Below, one piece after another: positions 23,201-34,847 of a stretch of 64,000 bases of DNA. Position 1 is the stretch's first letter. The number at the start of each line of letters is the position of its first letter. The stretch spans positions 7,097,912 through 7,161,911 of the forward strand of contig CM066920.1 of assembly GCA_033964015.1 (NCBI GenBank), written 5' to 3'. This DNA is from Scolanthus callimorphus. Lineage: Eukaryota; Cnidaria; Anthozoa; Actiniaria; Edwardsiidae. A program made the translations under genes and the position numbers. Under the pieces are notes generated by a model. The model made no database searches. It saw only the letters and a list, made by a program, of their open reading frames with translations, and was not told the origin of the DNA.

Positions 23201-25068
23201 GCCTACTAGTACCGAAAAGTGTTACATATGAAAGCCAAAAAATGGCAAATGACCAGACCAGAAAACGTTTTGGCGATACAAATTGACCTACTAGTGTGAT
23301 TTGACTAAAACAACTATTCCTCATGGCCTCTGGGTCGATAGCCCTTTCGGCCTTCGGCCTTATAGGCTATTGACTCAGCTATTGATCCCATTCGGGCTCG
23401 AGAGCCCATTCGGGCTCGAGGAATATTATTGTTAAATTATTTAGGTTCTGTAAATGAGTGTGAAGCGCCATTGGATTCTTAAAGAAATGGCGCTATAAAA
23501 CAATTATCACCATTATTTTTTTTTGTTACATGAAAAGCGTGCGTGTACAAAGGGCATCGATACAAGACGGGCGAATTATGGGTCAATCGTGATGACAAGG
23601 CTTTATGCAAGGAATGTCAGTGTATTAAAGGACAACAACGCTGCCGTGCAAGAACCTGTCCCCAAAACTGCCCAAATCCAGAAATGCCACCCCCCGGTGA
23701 ATGCTGCCCAATCTGCAGTAAGTATTCAGGGGTCAGGGGAGGGGTGTATGAGAGTCCCCCTGTTTTGGTGAGGGGTTGAATAATCAATAAATTGACTGTA
23801 AACTCTCTTTTATTACCAACGACGACGAAAAAAGGCGAGAAACAACCCCATTCGCGATGTAACTGCGAAATGGCATTTCCGCTTACTTTCCGGCTACTCA
23901 GAAACCCCGCAGCACCCAATGGTATGACTAGTTTTACGGGAAAACTAGGTCATTTCTATTGTCCGGACGTTTCCATTAGATCTTACGTAATTTCTTTGAC
24001 GTCACTAGTAGTTTCCCCTGGAAACCGCGGCCTTGGTGCATTTAGCAGGACAGACCATTCTTGGTAAACCTTTATAATATAAGCTGTAAATGAATATTCA
24101 TTCATTCTAGAATGTTACCCTATATGAACCTAACTTGATGTTTTAACCCCTTTTTCACATTTCAAAATTACTGATATCATAAGTGCCAGGTGTGCAGAAC
24201 TTTTTACGCGCTCTATGCTGTCATGCGACTAGAAACAAACAAACAAACATCAAAACAATTTGTTGTCATACTCGTATCCAGTCGCCTTGTTATTATCTTC
24301 GACGCGGCGCGCGGTGCATCACGGTCAGGATGAACTCACAGAATTTCCCATAATCCTTTGCGCGCAAGTAAAAAAAACACAATTAACGACTGGGTATGCG
24401 TCTAATTTTTTGTTCCTCATGGGTTTCGATAACTTTTGAAGTGGCAGGCTAACTTTTGGAATGAAGAACGCAGCTGTGTTTGGGGGCCCCATGCCTTACT
24501 ACTGTAATAAGGGTGCAGTCTCAGGGTATGACATCTATACATGGGACATATAAAGCGTCTTCATTCAATATTAGAAATCTCGAAATAATCATCTACAACA
24601 GTGTTCCGTACTTGATCTACCCGAATTTAATAAAACATAGGTACGCGGGAGGGTACGGGAACCTATTTGCTTTTGTTCTATGGGGAGTGTGGGTAACAAA
24701 AGAGGTAAAGTAAAAAGGGAGTAAAGTTGCGTGAAGAAATCTCGAAATAACCATCTACAAACAACGTTCCATACTTGATCTAGCGAATATAATAAAAAAT
24801 AATGTACTACGTTCCCAAAATCAGCAGATGGAAATGGATGCTTTCTCCTACTCAGTATGTTGCTAGGCTAACAAAATGGCGCCTGGCTGAGGCTAACTGA
24901 TTCCTCATTCATTTGCCACACCTAGGGCCTGGTGCTCCAGCCACACGCCCTTGGGAGACCATTCCTGTTACTACTACTACTACCGAGCGTCCACCGCCCA
25001 CGTTTCCAAACTTTTGGGGAAAGAAGCCAGGAAAGCAAAGAAAGAAAAGAAGTGTTCGAAAAGTCTAG
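20285..25068 (+). CDS. Secreted VWC-repeat cysteine-rich protein
   Basis: Six exons: 20285-20338, 20508-20553, 21504-21830, 22481-22693, 23538-23717, 24926-25068. All junctions are GT-AG and in phase, giving 320 residues. Exon 1 encodes a hydrophobic signal peptide (LGVLSWFVLISLV). Exon 3 encodes an N-terminal cysteine domain of about 100 residues with GLGCFKD, NYGECWGD and CYSGVGGDFANAVYK. Exons 4 and 5 each encode one VWC-type module: CKSCRCDKG...CCPTC and CKECQCIKG...CCPIC. Exon 6 is a proline/threonine stretch and a basic tail (KKPGKQRKKRSVRK) that could be cleaved by furin or bind heparan sulphate. VWC modules usually bind BMP/TGF-beta ligands or matrix, but here the ligand is unknown. 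The gene is most likely extracellular; its exact identity is not recognised. The phase-1 introns flanking the cysteine modules fit exon shuffling. Confidence 0.85.
20890..20902 (+). repeat. Poly-C tract, 13 nt
   Basis: Run of 13 C in intron 2 of the VWC gene, facing a G-rich stretch (GGGGGAGGGGGGGAGGGGG) at about 21037-21055. The region between (CCCTCGGA... repeats) looks like a short hairpin element. Confidence 0.8.
22051..22303. mobile_element. MITE, GAGCGGATTTCA ends, TA duplication
   Basis: A 253-bp element in intron 3 of the VWC gene. Ends GAGCGGATTTCACATGACTG and CAGTCATGTGAAATCCGCTC are near-perfect inverted repeats. TA flanks it at 22049-22050 and 22304-22305. The long inner arms carry the CCAATCA motif. 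Same family as 12236-12464. Confidence 0.85.
23112..23311. mobile_element. Inverted-repeat element in VWC intron 4
   Basis: Ends TTTTAGTCAAATCACACTAG and CTAGTGTGATTTGACTAAAA form a perfect terminal inverted repeat around 160 bp. The interior includes TGCGTTCTGATTGGTT and TACTAGTAGG. I could not settle the target duplication. Downstream, 23335-23425 holds small palindromes (CCCATTCGGGCTCGAG, twice). Confidence 0.7.
24770..24895. mobile_element. Fragment of the TTAA-type MITE family
   Basis: The right half of the CAGCCACTCC family: family text runs from CGAAATAACCATCTACAAAC through GATGGAAATGGATGCTTTCT to AAAATGGCGCCTGGCTGAGG. It lies just before the last VWC-gene exon. The left end is missing. 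Confidence 0.55.
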
Positions 25069-25270
25069 GTAATGTTCTAGGTAATGTTTGATAAATCGGC
25101 TTTATTATAAAAGAGTTCATCAGGATCATATTAGTAGCAGCAAGACTTGTTGTGTATTCAACAAATCTTTCTCACATTTTTATTTCTTCTGGGCTCGGCT
25201 GTATTAACCTATCAATTGCTTAGTTCTATAAATGGCATGGGCGTGTCGCTCCATAACGCAAGCGGATTCT

Positions 25271-25426
25271 CAGTGGCGGATGTAGACCCTTTAGATGGAG
25301 GTGGCAAAGTACAAAGGATATACCTCAGACCGAGGGAGTGGCGAATCTAAAGGTTATACCAAAAATATGATAGAAAGGGGGGAGGGGGGGCTAGCCACCC
25401 TAAATCACCCTCTGGATCCGCCCTAG
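25271..25426. mobile_element. MITE, CAGTGGCGGAT end, 5-bp TSD
   Basis: A 156-bp element starting CAGTGGCGGATGTAGA and ending CTGGATCCGCCCTAG. It is flanked by ATTCT on both sides (25266-25270 and 25427-25431). Two more elements with the same end sequence and 5-bp duplications lie at 43961-44055 and 48331-48465. CAG...CTG-like ends are common in hAT transposons, but 5 bp is shorter than their usual 8. Confidence 0.7.
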
Positions 25427-25448
25427 ATTCTAAACATATGGAACTTAA

Positions 25449-25648
25449 AGATCCCATGCCAGCCACCCCTTTGTTATTGTTTTCGTTCGATATTAGAAGA
25501 TGAATCTCTAGATAAACATCTAAAAACAAAGTTTCAGATTTGATTTACCAAATTCAATGGAGAAAATTGAAATCAGGCGATGGAAATGGATGCTTTCTCC
25601 GACTTGGTATGTTGCTATGCTGTCAAAATGGCGACTGACACAGGCTCT
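25449..25648. mobile_element. TTAA-type MITE
   Basis: A 200-bp copy of the CAGCCACTCC family. It runs from AGATCCCATGCCAGCCACCC to GCGACTGACACAGGCTCT, with TTAA at 25445-25448 and 25649-25652. Confidence 0.85.
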
Positions 25649-25652
25649 TTAA

Positions 25653-26929
25653 AGCCGGAGGGCATGCTCGATCATAATGATGACGTTATCTGAACGAGAT
25701 GGTCGTCTATGCCCATCCTCGCACGCCAAGGGTCCTCCCCTCCTACCCCCCTGACGGGCGAGAACGGTCTTTGCCTTGCTTGAAAACGCATATCTTCCAA
25801 ATAAATCATTTGTTTATAAGACCGGTAGATGGATGGAATAATAGCTTTGATTTTCCTTTCTTCTTTCAGCAGCGTGCACAAGAACTGGTCACAAGCAAGC
25901 CATGGATTATACCCATCAATACATGGCATAATTACTACACAGCATATAATGAGTATATTGAATTCACTGTGTAAATATATTGCAGGTGTTGTTTTTGTTT
26001 CATAATTTGAATAGCGGGTTGACTACTGCATGAACCAAACAACAATTTAATTACTATTAGTGAACTTGATGAATAAAATGACGCCATAAATTATAGCTTT
26101 GTTTGTGCTTTATAGTGTCAATAATTAATAGTACAGTAACTGAAAAAACACCGAAGAAAATATATTAAAGATAGCGACCGCGACATAGGGTTTTCACTCG
26201 CGCCCTCGAGCATTATAAACATGGCGGGAGGCAGACTCACACCCAATCGTTACTTGTGCTTCTTTCTAGTGCATTTTTGCGTTACTGGGGCTGTTGCCGA
26301 TATGGCAGACGCGCAAAGCCACATATATGACCCACAGAACATTGCGCGCCTCGATACTCGCCCCACAATCCGTTGCGCGGCCACTACTATACAGAAACTG
26401 GGAGTACGAGTCTGACGAAGACGCGAGAGAGGCCCGATGCTGACACTCGTCCCCAGTCGTCTCTAAAGAAAAAGAAAAAAAGCACGTGCGCTAAAGGAAA
26501 AGGACTCGCGCTAAGGATCACGGTCAGGAAGATGGAGACAATGGGAACCGCAAAGCATCGTGGGCAGGCAGAAGAAGGAGGGGAAAGATGTTTTGCGCGC
26601 CGCCACTAGAGACTACTGGGGGGACTGCACATTGACACTTATTATTTTATTTTGGCACCTGCACAAGCACGTTTTATTATGCTCACAAGAATCTTCAACA
26701 AGAAGGAGGTGGGCTTTTAAGAAGAAGGGACGAGTCAGGGCCTGACACTTGTTTGGGAGAAATACATTTTTAGTTTCATTATTTTCTTGAGACGACAATC
26801 TGTTGGGCCCTTAGGGGAGCGAGAGAACAGCAAAAGGGCTCAAATACCCTAAATTCACGCAGTTCAAGTGGAGTATACTAGTATAACTAGATATTATCGG
26901 TAGAAAATTGTAGAACAATTTTTTTGTGA
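25653..26929. other. No gene seen
   Basis: No exon supported. Contains a stretch near 26440-26480 (CTCGTCCCCAGTCGTCTC, then AAAGAAAAAG) that matches, inverted, sequence near 56690-56715, so a dispersed repeat is present. Confidence 0.4.
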
Positions 26930-26938
26930 TCCGATACT

Positions 26939-27041
26939 TAGCCTCCTTTGCAGCAGCTGGCGTGTCGCTCGTTTAACTTTCTCCCAGCTGGTGGGGAAAA
27001 AGTGAAACGAGCGACACACTAGTGGCTGCAAAGGAGGGCTA
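26939..27041. mobile_element. Mutator-like MITE, 9-bp TSD
   Basis: A 103-bp hairpin. The inverted ends TAGCCTCCTTTGCAGC and GCTGCAAAGGAGGGCTA continue inward (GTGTCGCTCGTTT). It is flanked by the 9-bp direct repeat TCCGATACT at 26930-26938 and 27042-27050. The TAGCCT start resembles the TAGCCTGC elements elsewhere. It ends about 110 bp upstream of the Tid1 start codon. Confidence 0.85.
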
Positions 27042-27151
27042 TCCGATACTGAACTCATAATCAAACGCGACTACGTGTGCAATGGCTCACGGGAAATTAC
27101 ATTGCATCATAATTTGTCACGCATGCGCTTTGCCGTTCGACATCATCCAAC

Positions 27152-30100
27152 ATGGCGGCCAGTCACGGTCCTAGTTTTCTGGGGCGTTGCGTTTACTGTG
27201 CCAGGATAGCAGTAAACAGCGTGGTACGTGTCCAGTCTAGAAATATATCATCCCTTACTGCACGAAGTACAGATGGGCAGAGTTTGGCTGCTTTACAATC
27301 ACCCAGAGGTGAGATCTGAGTCCTCAAATGTGTATTTTAACACAGTCGAGACAAGCCATGTGTGCGTCTTTGGACCCCGGCAGTCATCCTTCCATGATAT
27401 ATCATTAACTTATGTTTTATTTTTCAGCTGGGATTTTGAAGAAAACTGGACTCTTTGCACTAGGTACTAGCAGCCGCAGGGAATTACATACTACTGGTGA
27501 GGTTTTAGAACTCGACATTTTTACCAATGACTGGTTTGTGATTGCTCTGTTCGTGATACTGATTGCTCTGCGCGAACCATTCAATAATTCGACTTGACAA
27601 TTGTACCTCATATTTGTACATATTACAACAGACGATCGACAGAAAAAGGACTATTATAAAATCCTGGGAGTACCTTCCAATGCAGACCAGAAAGAAATCA
27701 AGAAAGCCTATTTCGAGGTACTGCGGTGTTTCTACATTTGCTGTATCTACATTCAAACATCAGCTGTTTATTTAAGTGGTGCTATTTCATTCTCTTCTTC
27801 ATATCACAAATCAGTTATTCCTGTGATGTTTATATATGTAACACCTTAGTTTTATCTCTGAACAGCTGGCCAAAAATATCATCCTGACACCAATAAAGAC
27901 AAAACTGCTTCACAGAAATTCCAGGAAGTCAGTGAGGCATATGAAGTAAGTCCAGTAAATGTACAATTGTAATCTATCACATGTATGGGACTCAGGTCAG
28001 AGATGCAAATGACATTGTGCCAAACCAGCTACTGAGATTTTCGTAATTCTGTGGAATTTAATTTCAAATGTAATCTGCATTCAGGCAGTATGAAAATTCT
28101 TGTTTTATTACTATTTATTACCACATTGTGATTAAATGGCAGTGTGACACTTGAATTAATAAGTTATCTAAAACGAATTAGGCCTTTTGCATGAAAAGGG
28201 AGAGCAAAAAAAATGCTTGTTTTACATGAATTTGCATGGTCAATGTAAGGAAAACCAGTGACAGCTAACTATTTTCTGATATTCCAGATTAAATTAAATT
28301 TTAAATACTGCATATTTCAGGTACTGAGTGATGGAAATAAAAGAAAAGCATATGATAGCTTTGGCCAAACTGATTTCTCAGGCCAAGGTAAGAAAAACCT
28401 GTATACTTGCCAGTTGTATTAGACTACTAGCCTTTGCAGGACTTGAAATTAAGTTAATGTCAAGTTTCTTGCCAGGCCCCTAACTCTTACAAACTTGCTA
28501 ATAAAACCTGTGACAATCTTGCCTATTTTACTACCTGTAAAGAAATGCTTATTAAGGGATCACAATACTGTTTTGAGTTGTTACTGAGATTTTATTTTTA
28601 ATTTCCAGGACCTGGTGGAGGCCCATTTGGGGGTGCAGGCTTTGACCCTGAGGACATCCTAAGGTCCTTTTTTGGTGGACGGGACCACCCATTTGGTGCG
28701 GGTGGTGGGTTTGGTCAAGCAGGTGGTGTTGGCTTTGAGGACTTCCAGCAAGCACAGCAGGTATGTTTTTAATAATAATGATAATAATAATAATAGCGCT
28801 TAGCACAGTAGTGGATAAACACTAATAATTTATTAATATCTCCGGAGACACAATAATGCCCTTCTGATCCTGGCAGTTAGCTGGGCTGTTGAGAAAGGTA
28901 TCCTCCCAGAGAACACTGTTTGGTTTAGGGTAGAGATGGAAGAAAGGACAGGACGTAATAGAGGGGGTTGGAGCTTCAAACTTCGACTTGAGCATAAGAT
29001 GAGAAAACAGACAGTGGTGCGAAGACCAGACTTGGTACAATACCGTTATATTGTTGACACATCATGATCATCATCATAATTTCCCTCTTTGGCCATACTC
29101 GGCCTTAGGGCACCGTCTATAGAGATAGCCGCATGTTCAACAGATGGTTAAGCTCTGATTTATTCATTAGCATCCTCCGAGCTTGAGACATAGATGCCTA
29201 ATAGTGATTTAACATTAGACCAGGTCTTCTTGGGAGGATACAGCATGAACATCCATAATAATAATAATAATATTTTATTTTTATAGTGCTGCTTCTACTA
29301 TAAATCCAGCAGCGCTTTACACTTTAATATATATTTACAATATAGGAATTCAATTCAATTATCAATTGCTCATAAAAATATATAGTAACAAGTAAAATGT
29401 TTACAAAATTTACAAATTAAAAACATATGTCCTAATTACGAACAGTAAAAACGTTTAAATAGGCATGTTTTAACTTTAGATTTAAAGGACAAAAGTTCAG
29501 TGCAGCCCCTGATGTCATCAGGCAGAGCATTCCATAATCTTGGTGCGGTATACGAGAATGCCCTGCAGCCATATGTTTTTAATGAGCATGAGGGCTGCAC
29601 AAGCAGTCCTTTGTTGGCGGATCTGAGAGCTCTTTTGGGGATGTAGGGGGTTAAAAGGTCTTCATCAGTCATATGAAACTAATTCAACAGTTTGCTACAT
29701 TTTGAAATGTTATCTACATGAAATCCTGTTATCAATGACTAAAGTTCTATTGATCTGTTCTGTTTTTCTAGTATATGATGAATTTGTCATTTATGGATGC
29801 AGTTAAGGGATGCAATAAAGATTTAACAATAAACACACGTGTCACTTGTGATCGCTGTGATGGCAAGAGAGCAGAACCTGGAACAACACATATGAAATGT
29901 ACCACATGTAATGGAAGTGGTCAGGTAATAAGTAGTGTCACTTGATCTTAAAGGATTTATTGATTTTTCTATTTTGAAAAAAAGACCTTTTGGCCAATAA
30001 TATTGTTTACCTGTCAACTTTCTTATCGCTGAGAAGATTTACTAAGAAATGCTAACTTTTGAAACATCTCTAGGGATGTAACAGTGGAAAGTATTTTCTG

Positions 30101-33100
30101 AATTTAGAATTTTTCTGAATTCATAGGCATGACAGTTTTTGATGTTTTTCCATGCCTTCTCATTGATGAATATTTTGTTTCCAGGAAACTGTAAATACAG
30201 GCTTCTTTCACATGAGGTCAACTTGTCGTAAATGTGCAGGCCAGGGATATGTTATAAGTACTCCCTGCAGGAAATGTAGGGGAAAGGGAAAAGTCAACGA
30301 GACAAGAAAAATTACTGTTCCAGTCCCTGCAGGTATATTTGACATAGCCAACCAATTTTATTTGTGTGTGTCAATGACTTTTCTCCACCATTGTAGATGA
30401 TATTGCAAAAAATGACCAGAATTGTACTTTTCCACTTGAACTGCCATTGAAAAATGCAGCGATTGCATGGAAATGAAGAAGTGTATAAACCCTCATCCCC
30501 TGAAATTTCTAATTCCCTTCATGGCAGGGGTAGGGATCTGTTCTGGAATTGCACAGTAATGCTTCTTGCTCTGCTTCTAGGTGTCGACAATGGGCAGACA
30601 GTCAGGATACCTGTTTCATCGGGGGAGGTGTATGTCACCTTCAAGGTAACATGTAATATGAAGGTGAAACATTTTGAAGAAAGAGGTTGATTGAGTCCAG
30701 TGTCTATGAAATATATGAACAGACATTGTAGCTTGCCCAAACTTGATGGGAGCTTAGCAGGTTTCTAACACAATGTGGGACCTTCTTTCTCACTGGCAAC
30801 CAAATTTTTCCCGCTCGCAACCAATAGACCAAATCGGCAAATGTGCAATTTCTTGCACATGATCAAGCGCATGCAAATATGTATAAGATGAACAATTGTA
30901 ACCATCCAAAGGAATCGTCACCTTAGCTGAATTTGGTGGCAACAAGATGTCAAAACTGTTAGCCGATTTCGTCTATTTATGAAAGCATGTTGCCATTTGG
31001 CAACTTGATAAAAAGTGAATATTATTAGGCCCTGTTTTCCATTCCACTATTTTATTAATTTGTCTGTGAGCAGAGAGGCTTCCCAGATAGAAGCAGGAAT
31101 GTAAGCAGGCCAATGGAACCAGATTCTTATATATTTACAATATGCATAGAAACAAGGGTGGAAACCTAAGGCATGGCCTGAAATAAAATATTTTATCAAG
31201 TTGTTGAACAACTTTTTGGTTCCAGAGTATGTGTTGCAATATGGTTACTGAAGATAAAAAGTTGTTTAAACATTTGCTACTGTATACACCAAATTCAAAT
31301 ATGGCACCCAGTTTGAAAAGCCATTGTTCTGGACTGACTAGCCTGGAAATCACGTGAAAACACTTTGCACCAATTTGAGGCTAAGTCAGTCCAGAACAAT
31401 GGCTTTTCAAACTGGGTGCATATTTGAATTTGTGTATTGGTCAGACTTTCAGGGCCTGCAAGCCCCTCCAGTATATATCTAATATTCTGGCCAGCCATCT
31501 ACTTGAAAATAAAGTTGCTGCAAACCTTGATATATATTGGTAGTTTTATAATATTTGTTGGTTTTGTTTGTTAGGTAGCAGATAGTAAAATATTTGAGAG
31601 GGATGGTGTCAACCTACACTCTTCAGCAACCATCAGTTTTACCCAGGTAAAACATTCTAAAGAGGAAAATTTGCTATCTCAAGGCTCATGGAGTGCAGGT
31701 TGATCAAGTGAATGTGTTTCAGGGTTCAAAATAATTTTTCAAAATCTGCTCAAATTTGTCGGCTATGTGGGCACTGTTACAAAAAATAGCCTGAACAAAA
31801 ACAGAAGCAGATAATATTCCAGGGCATTTGGCAAGATGCGGTAATGAGTATATGCATCATAGAGCAGTTTCTGCACCTTCCACAAAATTGCCGCACAATT
31901 TGCAATCACTGACACATGTTTCTTATTATATTTTTTTTATCTAAAAATAGCTGGTGAAGTCGGAAAAAGTGCTGGCTATCACAGGCATCTTTTTTTTAAC
32001 CCTGTGTTTATATTATAAGTTAGAATGCATCACAAAAAGAGTGTGCATGGGGAAAGGGGGGGCATGGATACTGGAAAATGTATGAAAATTTTCTGAAATG
32101 TCCCTCCCTCTTTGCTGGTCATGTTGCCTTGGGTAATCTATTTTGACCTTGTATTCCATGATGCACTGCACAATTATGTTTTTTTCAACAGGCCATTCTT
32201 GGAGGGAAGATTAGGATTCCTGGTGTCAATGGGGATATGGACTTGAAGGTAGGATGACAAATCAGGCCATGAAATTTGCTTTTAACATTCAAGGAAAAAA
32301 ATTATAATTTAAGTGTTGCAATGTATTTAGCTCATAGTTTTGTTACAAAACTTCTTTACTAAGGAGATGTAATTTTGTTATTGCTTTGTTACTGAAATTC
32401 CTGCCTGTTTTGTACAGATACCTCCAGGAACTCAGTCTCATCAACAAATGCGCCTGTCAGGGCGTGGTGTCCCCAGACTGGATGGTCTTGGTCGAGGGGA
32501 CCATTATATCAGTTTTAAAGTTCATATACCAAAGTAAGTGCAATGCTCTTGTGAAGTCATTCTCTGACATTCTCAAATCTAGAATCATTCCATCTTATAT
32601 TGATTATATTATTGATTATATTATTCCTTTAGATATTTAAATGAGAAGCAAAAAGCTTTGATCCTTGCATTTGCTGAGTTGGATAATGATGTCAGTGGCT
32701 CAGTGAATGGTGTGGAAAAAGATGGTTCAGGTAATGAAATAGTAAAATAGTCCTTCACTTTCTCATTGTTACTTCCTCCTTCCCCTCCATTCCCTGTGCA
32801 ATAGATATGTAGCCTCATTAATAACACCTTGCATCACCTTGCATAGCATGCCTTTCCATGGAATTTCAGAGCAGAGGAACACAAAGAAATAGAAGAGAAA
32901 GAGATGAGCTTGTTACATCCCTTTGTCCTTTTTTTCATTTCTCATTCATTTATTGATGAAAAGGAAAATCCTAAGAAAAAGCCTCTGCGTTATAGGCATA
33001 CCTTCCAAGAGATTCTGGGACCTTTTTGATCCCCCTAAACAACCTAAACAAACAGCACAGAACGGAGATCACGTTGAAGGGGAAGAAGTGAAACAGAAAC

Positions 33101-34357
33101 CAAAGTCAAAGGAAAAACTCCAGTCAGATGGAACGTGGCAAGGCGGCGATGACAGTGAAGAGAAAATTCATATTCGTGAATTACAAAAGACTGTTAAATT
33201 AGCTGTTATTCTAGTGACTGTTTGTATACTATACATAATGTTGAGTGGTTCTGCACCGGGTGTGTCTGCCCACAACCCATCTAGCAGCAGACAAGAAACT
33301 GAAGGGGAACAATGCAGAGATGAAAACATGGATTCTTGACCTTAGGATGTGTGATAGAACTGTTTATTTTACCAAGGCTAGGACGTTACTACTTCATTGA
33401 AAAAAATACAAATAAAGTCAAGTTTTTTGTATTTAGCTTCATTATTGGTGACTGGCCAAACAAGTCACTGCTTTCTTGGCTAACTATCTCAACTTTAAAT
33501 GTAATGGGAGTAGGGAGTAACGTCTAGGCTTTTGCAGAGGAAACCCCATGCAGTGCGTTAATACGCTCGAAGGTCCAGGGGCCCGTTTCTCAAAACACCC
33601 GAGAAATTTCAGGCCCGAAAAGATGTGAAATTGTGTTGCGTTTTCTTTCCACCCTGTTGATGTAAATAGCCTCGAACTTCCTATTCGTGGATGTTTATAG
33701 TGCTAACTTTTCAAAAAAGAAATTTTCGATAGTCAAACCCTCAAGTCGACGAGAAATTACCCGAAAAGGCTCGGGAGGGCAACTCTCCCGAAAACTTTCC
33801 ATTTCGGGTGCCTGAAAACTTCAGATAGAACTAACACAATTCTGTGTAGGAGAAATTTGTTGGGCCCGAGAATTCACAGGTGTTCGATAAACTGGCTCCA
33901 TGGCTGTCTTCGCCCCAGTAGGCGTGGCCAATAATTGATGGCAGTTGGGGACTGGCAGGTAGTGGGTGGAGGGCTCGTTTTGAGGACTGTAAAGATATCC
34001 GGGACTTTAAATATGAGACTGACTGAGGCCAGCGCCTATGAAAGATATGAACGAACATCGTACCTTAGTAGAAGTGACTTTTGGCCGAAATGATAATAGC
34101 TTAGATGATAATAACCCTTTTGACCATTCAAATATTTTGAAATTCAAACAATATTTATTTAGCTGACTGTTAGTCACTCATACTAACGCCTTTCTTTCAT
34201 ATCTTTCAAAGGTCAAAACAGAGCCACTGATGAAGATTGTAACTGGTTGACAAGACTGCGAAAAGTATTCCGTTCCTCTACGGAAGGTTCTAAGGACTCT
34301 GAGGACAATACGACAGACGATAATGATACTAATAACAAGAGACATGCAAAAGTGTAG
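27152..34357 (+). CDS. Mitochondrial DnaJ/Hsp40, Tid1 (DNAJA3) type
   Basis: Shared exons: 27152-27308, 27428-27496, 27632-27717, 27866-27945, 28321-28387, 28609-28760, 29772-29924, 30185-30332, 30581-30645, 31575-31646, 32192-32248, 32418-32533, 32633-32730. The last exon is either 34212-34357 or 32996-33339. The 34212 form gives about 488 residues, close to human Tid1. Order: a basic, serine-rich mitochondrial presequence; J domain ([12 protein letters not shown]); a Gly/Phe linker with GGPFGG and FGGRDHPFG; a zinc-finger region with four CxxCxGxG-like repeats ([28 protein letters not shown]); then the substrate-binding beta domain. This is a co-chaperone that stimulates mitochondrial Hsp70. 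Exon 4, carrying HPD, lacks one base in its A run (27871-27875), so the frame is broken as printed. Assembly error is likelier than a null gene. Confidence 0.93.
29257..29690 (-). mobile_element. CR1/L2-type LINE remnant (ORF2 C-terminus)
   Basis: A minus-strand frame (29436-29672) reads [20 protein letters not shown], then [16 protein letters not shown]. This is the familiar tail that follows the reverse transcriptase in CR1/L2/Rex-type LINEs. On the same strand it ends in an (ATT)n tail (29257-29272). It lies in Tid1 intron 6, antisense to the gene. Only about 0.43 kb is left, so it is a 5'-truncated dead copy. Confidence 0.8.
31283..31436. repeat. Hairpin element in Tid1 intron 9
   Basis: Two arms of about 50 nt: CACCCAGTTTGAAAAGCCAT, then TGTTCTGGACTGACT, against AGTCAGTCCAGAACAATGGC, then TTTTCAAACTGGGTGC. 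The loop is about 45 nt. It is a foldback or MITE type; no clear target duplication was found. Confidence 0.8.
32996..33339 (+). CDS. Tid1 alternative last exon with membrane tail
   Basis: Begins after the acceptor TTATAG in phase with exon 13 and encodes 113 residues plus a stop. It opens [14 protein letters not shown], continues through a charged Lys/Glu/Asp stretch, and then has a hydrophobic segment [15 protein letters not shown] followed by a short polar tail. It has its own AATAAA at 33411. In this form the chaperone would be tail-anchored. This region is not a standard part of Tid1, whereas the competing exon at 34212 matches the usual C-terminus. Alternative polyadenylation and splicing would choose between them. 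A read-through artefact is possible, but the frame, the acceptor and the poly(A) signal all agree. Confidence 0.75.
33411..33416 (+). terminator. Poly(A) signal AATAAA after exon 14a
   Basis: AATAAA 72 nt beyond the stop of the membrane-tail exon. It supports that exon being a genuine 3' end. Confidence 0.6.
33575..34065. repeat. Dispersed repeat in last Tid1 intron
   Basis: Contains inverted GGCCCGTTTCTC / CGAG and TCGGGAGGGCAACTCTCCCGA palindromes. It ends in GACTGAGGCCAGCGCCTATG, then ATATGAACGAACAT. A related text (GAGTCCAGTGTCTATGAAAT, then ATATGAACAGACAT) lies at about 30690-30727 in intron 9. It is probably one repeat family with two copies in the gene. Confidence 0.45.
34212..34357 (+). 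CDS. Tid1 canonical last exon
   Basis: Acceptor CAAAG, in phase 1 like exon 14a. It encodes 47 residues and a stop. The segment [14 protein letters not shown] matches the short aromatic/basic segment at the end of animal Tid1 proteins, followed by an acidic Asn/Asp/Thr tail. It is mutually exclusive with the exon at 32996-33339. No AATAAA was found close by; ATTAAA overlaps the MITE border at 34536-34541. Confidence 0.75.
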
Positions 34358-34540
34358 CAAACCATGACACTCGATCCCAAAGATTCAGCGCCACCCTTCT
34401 GGTGGTTAAACGTCTGTCGACGAGTTGGGGTATACCTTTTTGTATAGAAGACCCCTACCACGCCTGGGCCGTATAGGGACGCTGAATTCCTATGATGCAG
34501 GAGAATGGCTATGGACTGTTTTTTTTATTATTGTAATTAA

Positions 34541-34763
34541 AGAGCCCTAGTCAGCCACTCCTTTGTTATTGTTTTCAGTCGATATCAGACAACGAATTAC
34601 GTGTAGAAATCTTGAAATAATCTTCTAAAAACAAAGTTTTATTATTCATTTATCGAATTCTATCGAAAATATTGCACTACATCCCTAAATCAGCCGATGG
34701 AAATGGATGCTTTCTTTGTCTCGGTATGTTGCTAAGCTGACAATGGAGGCTGACAGAGGCTCT
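34541..34763. mobile_element. TTAA-type MITE
   Basis: A 223-bp copy of the CAGCCACTCC family. The ends are AGAGCCCTAGTCAGCCACTC and GGAGGCTGACAGAGGCTCT, with TTAA at 34537-34540 and 34764-34767. It lies about 180 bp past the Tid1 stop and may supply the ATTAAA-like poly(A) signal at its left border. Confidence 0.88.
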
Positions 34764-34847
34764 TTAACAAAAGTAAATTAAAATATAGGTATAACATCTA
34801 TTTTTGGCCTAGCCTCCTCTTCAGGGATGGTATAAATCTTGGTACAA

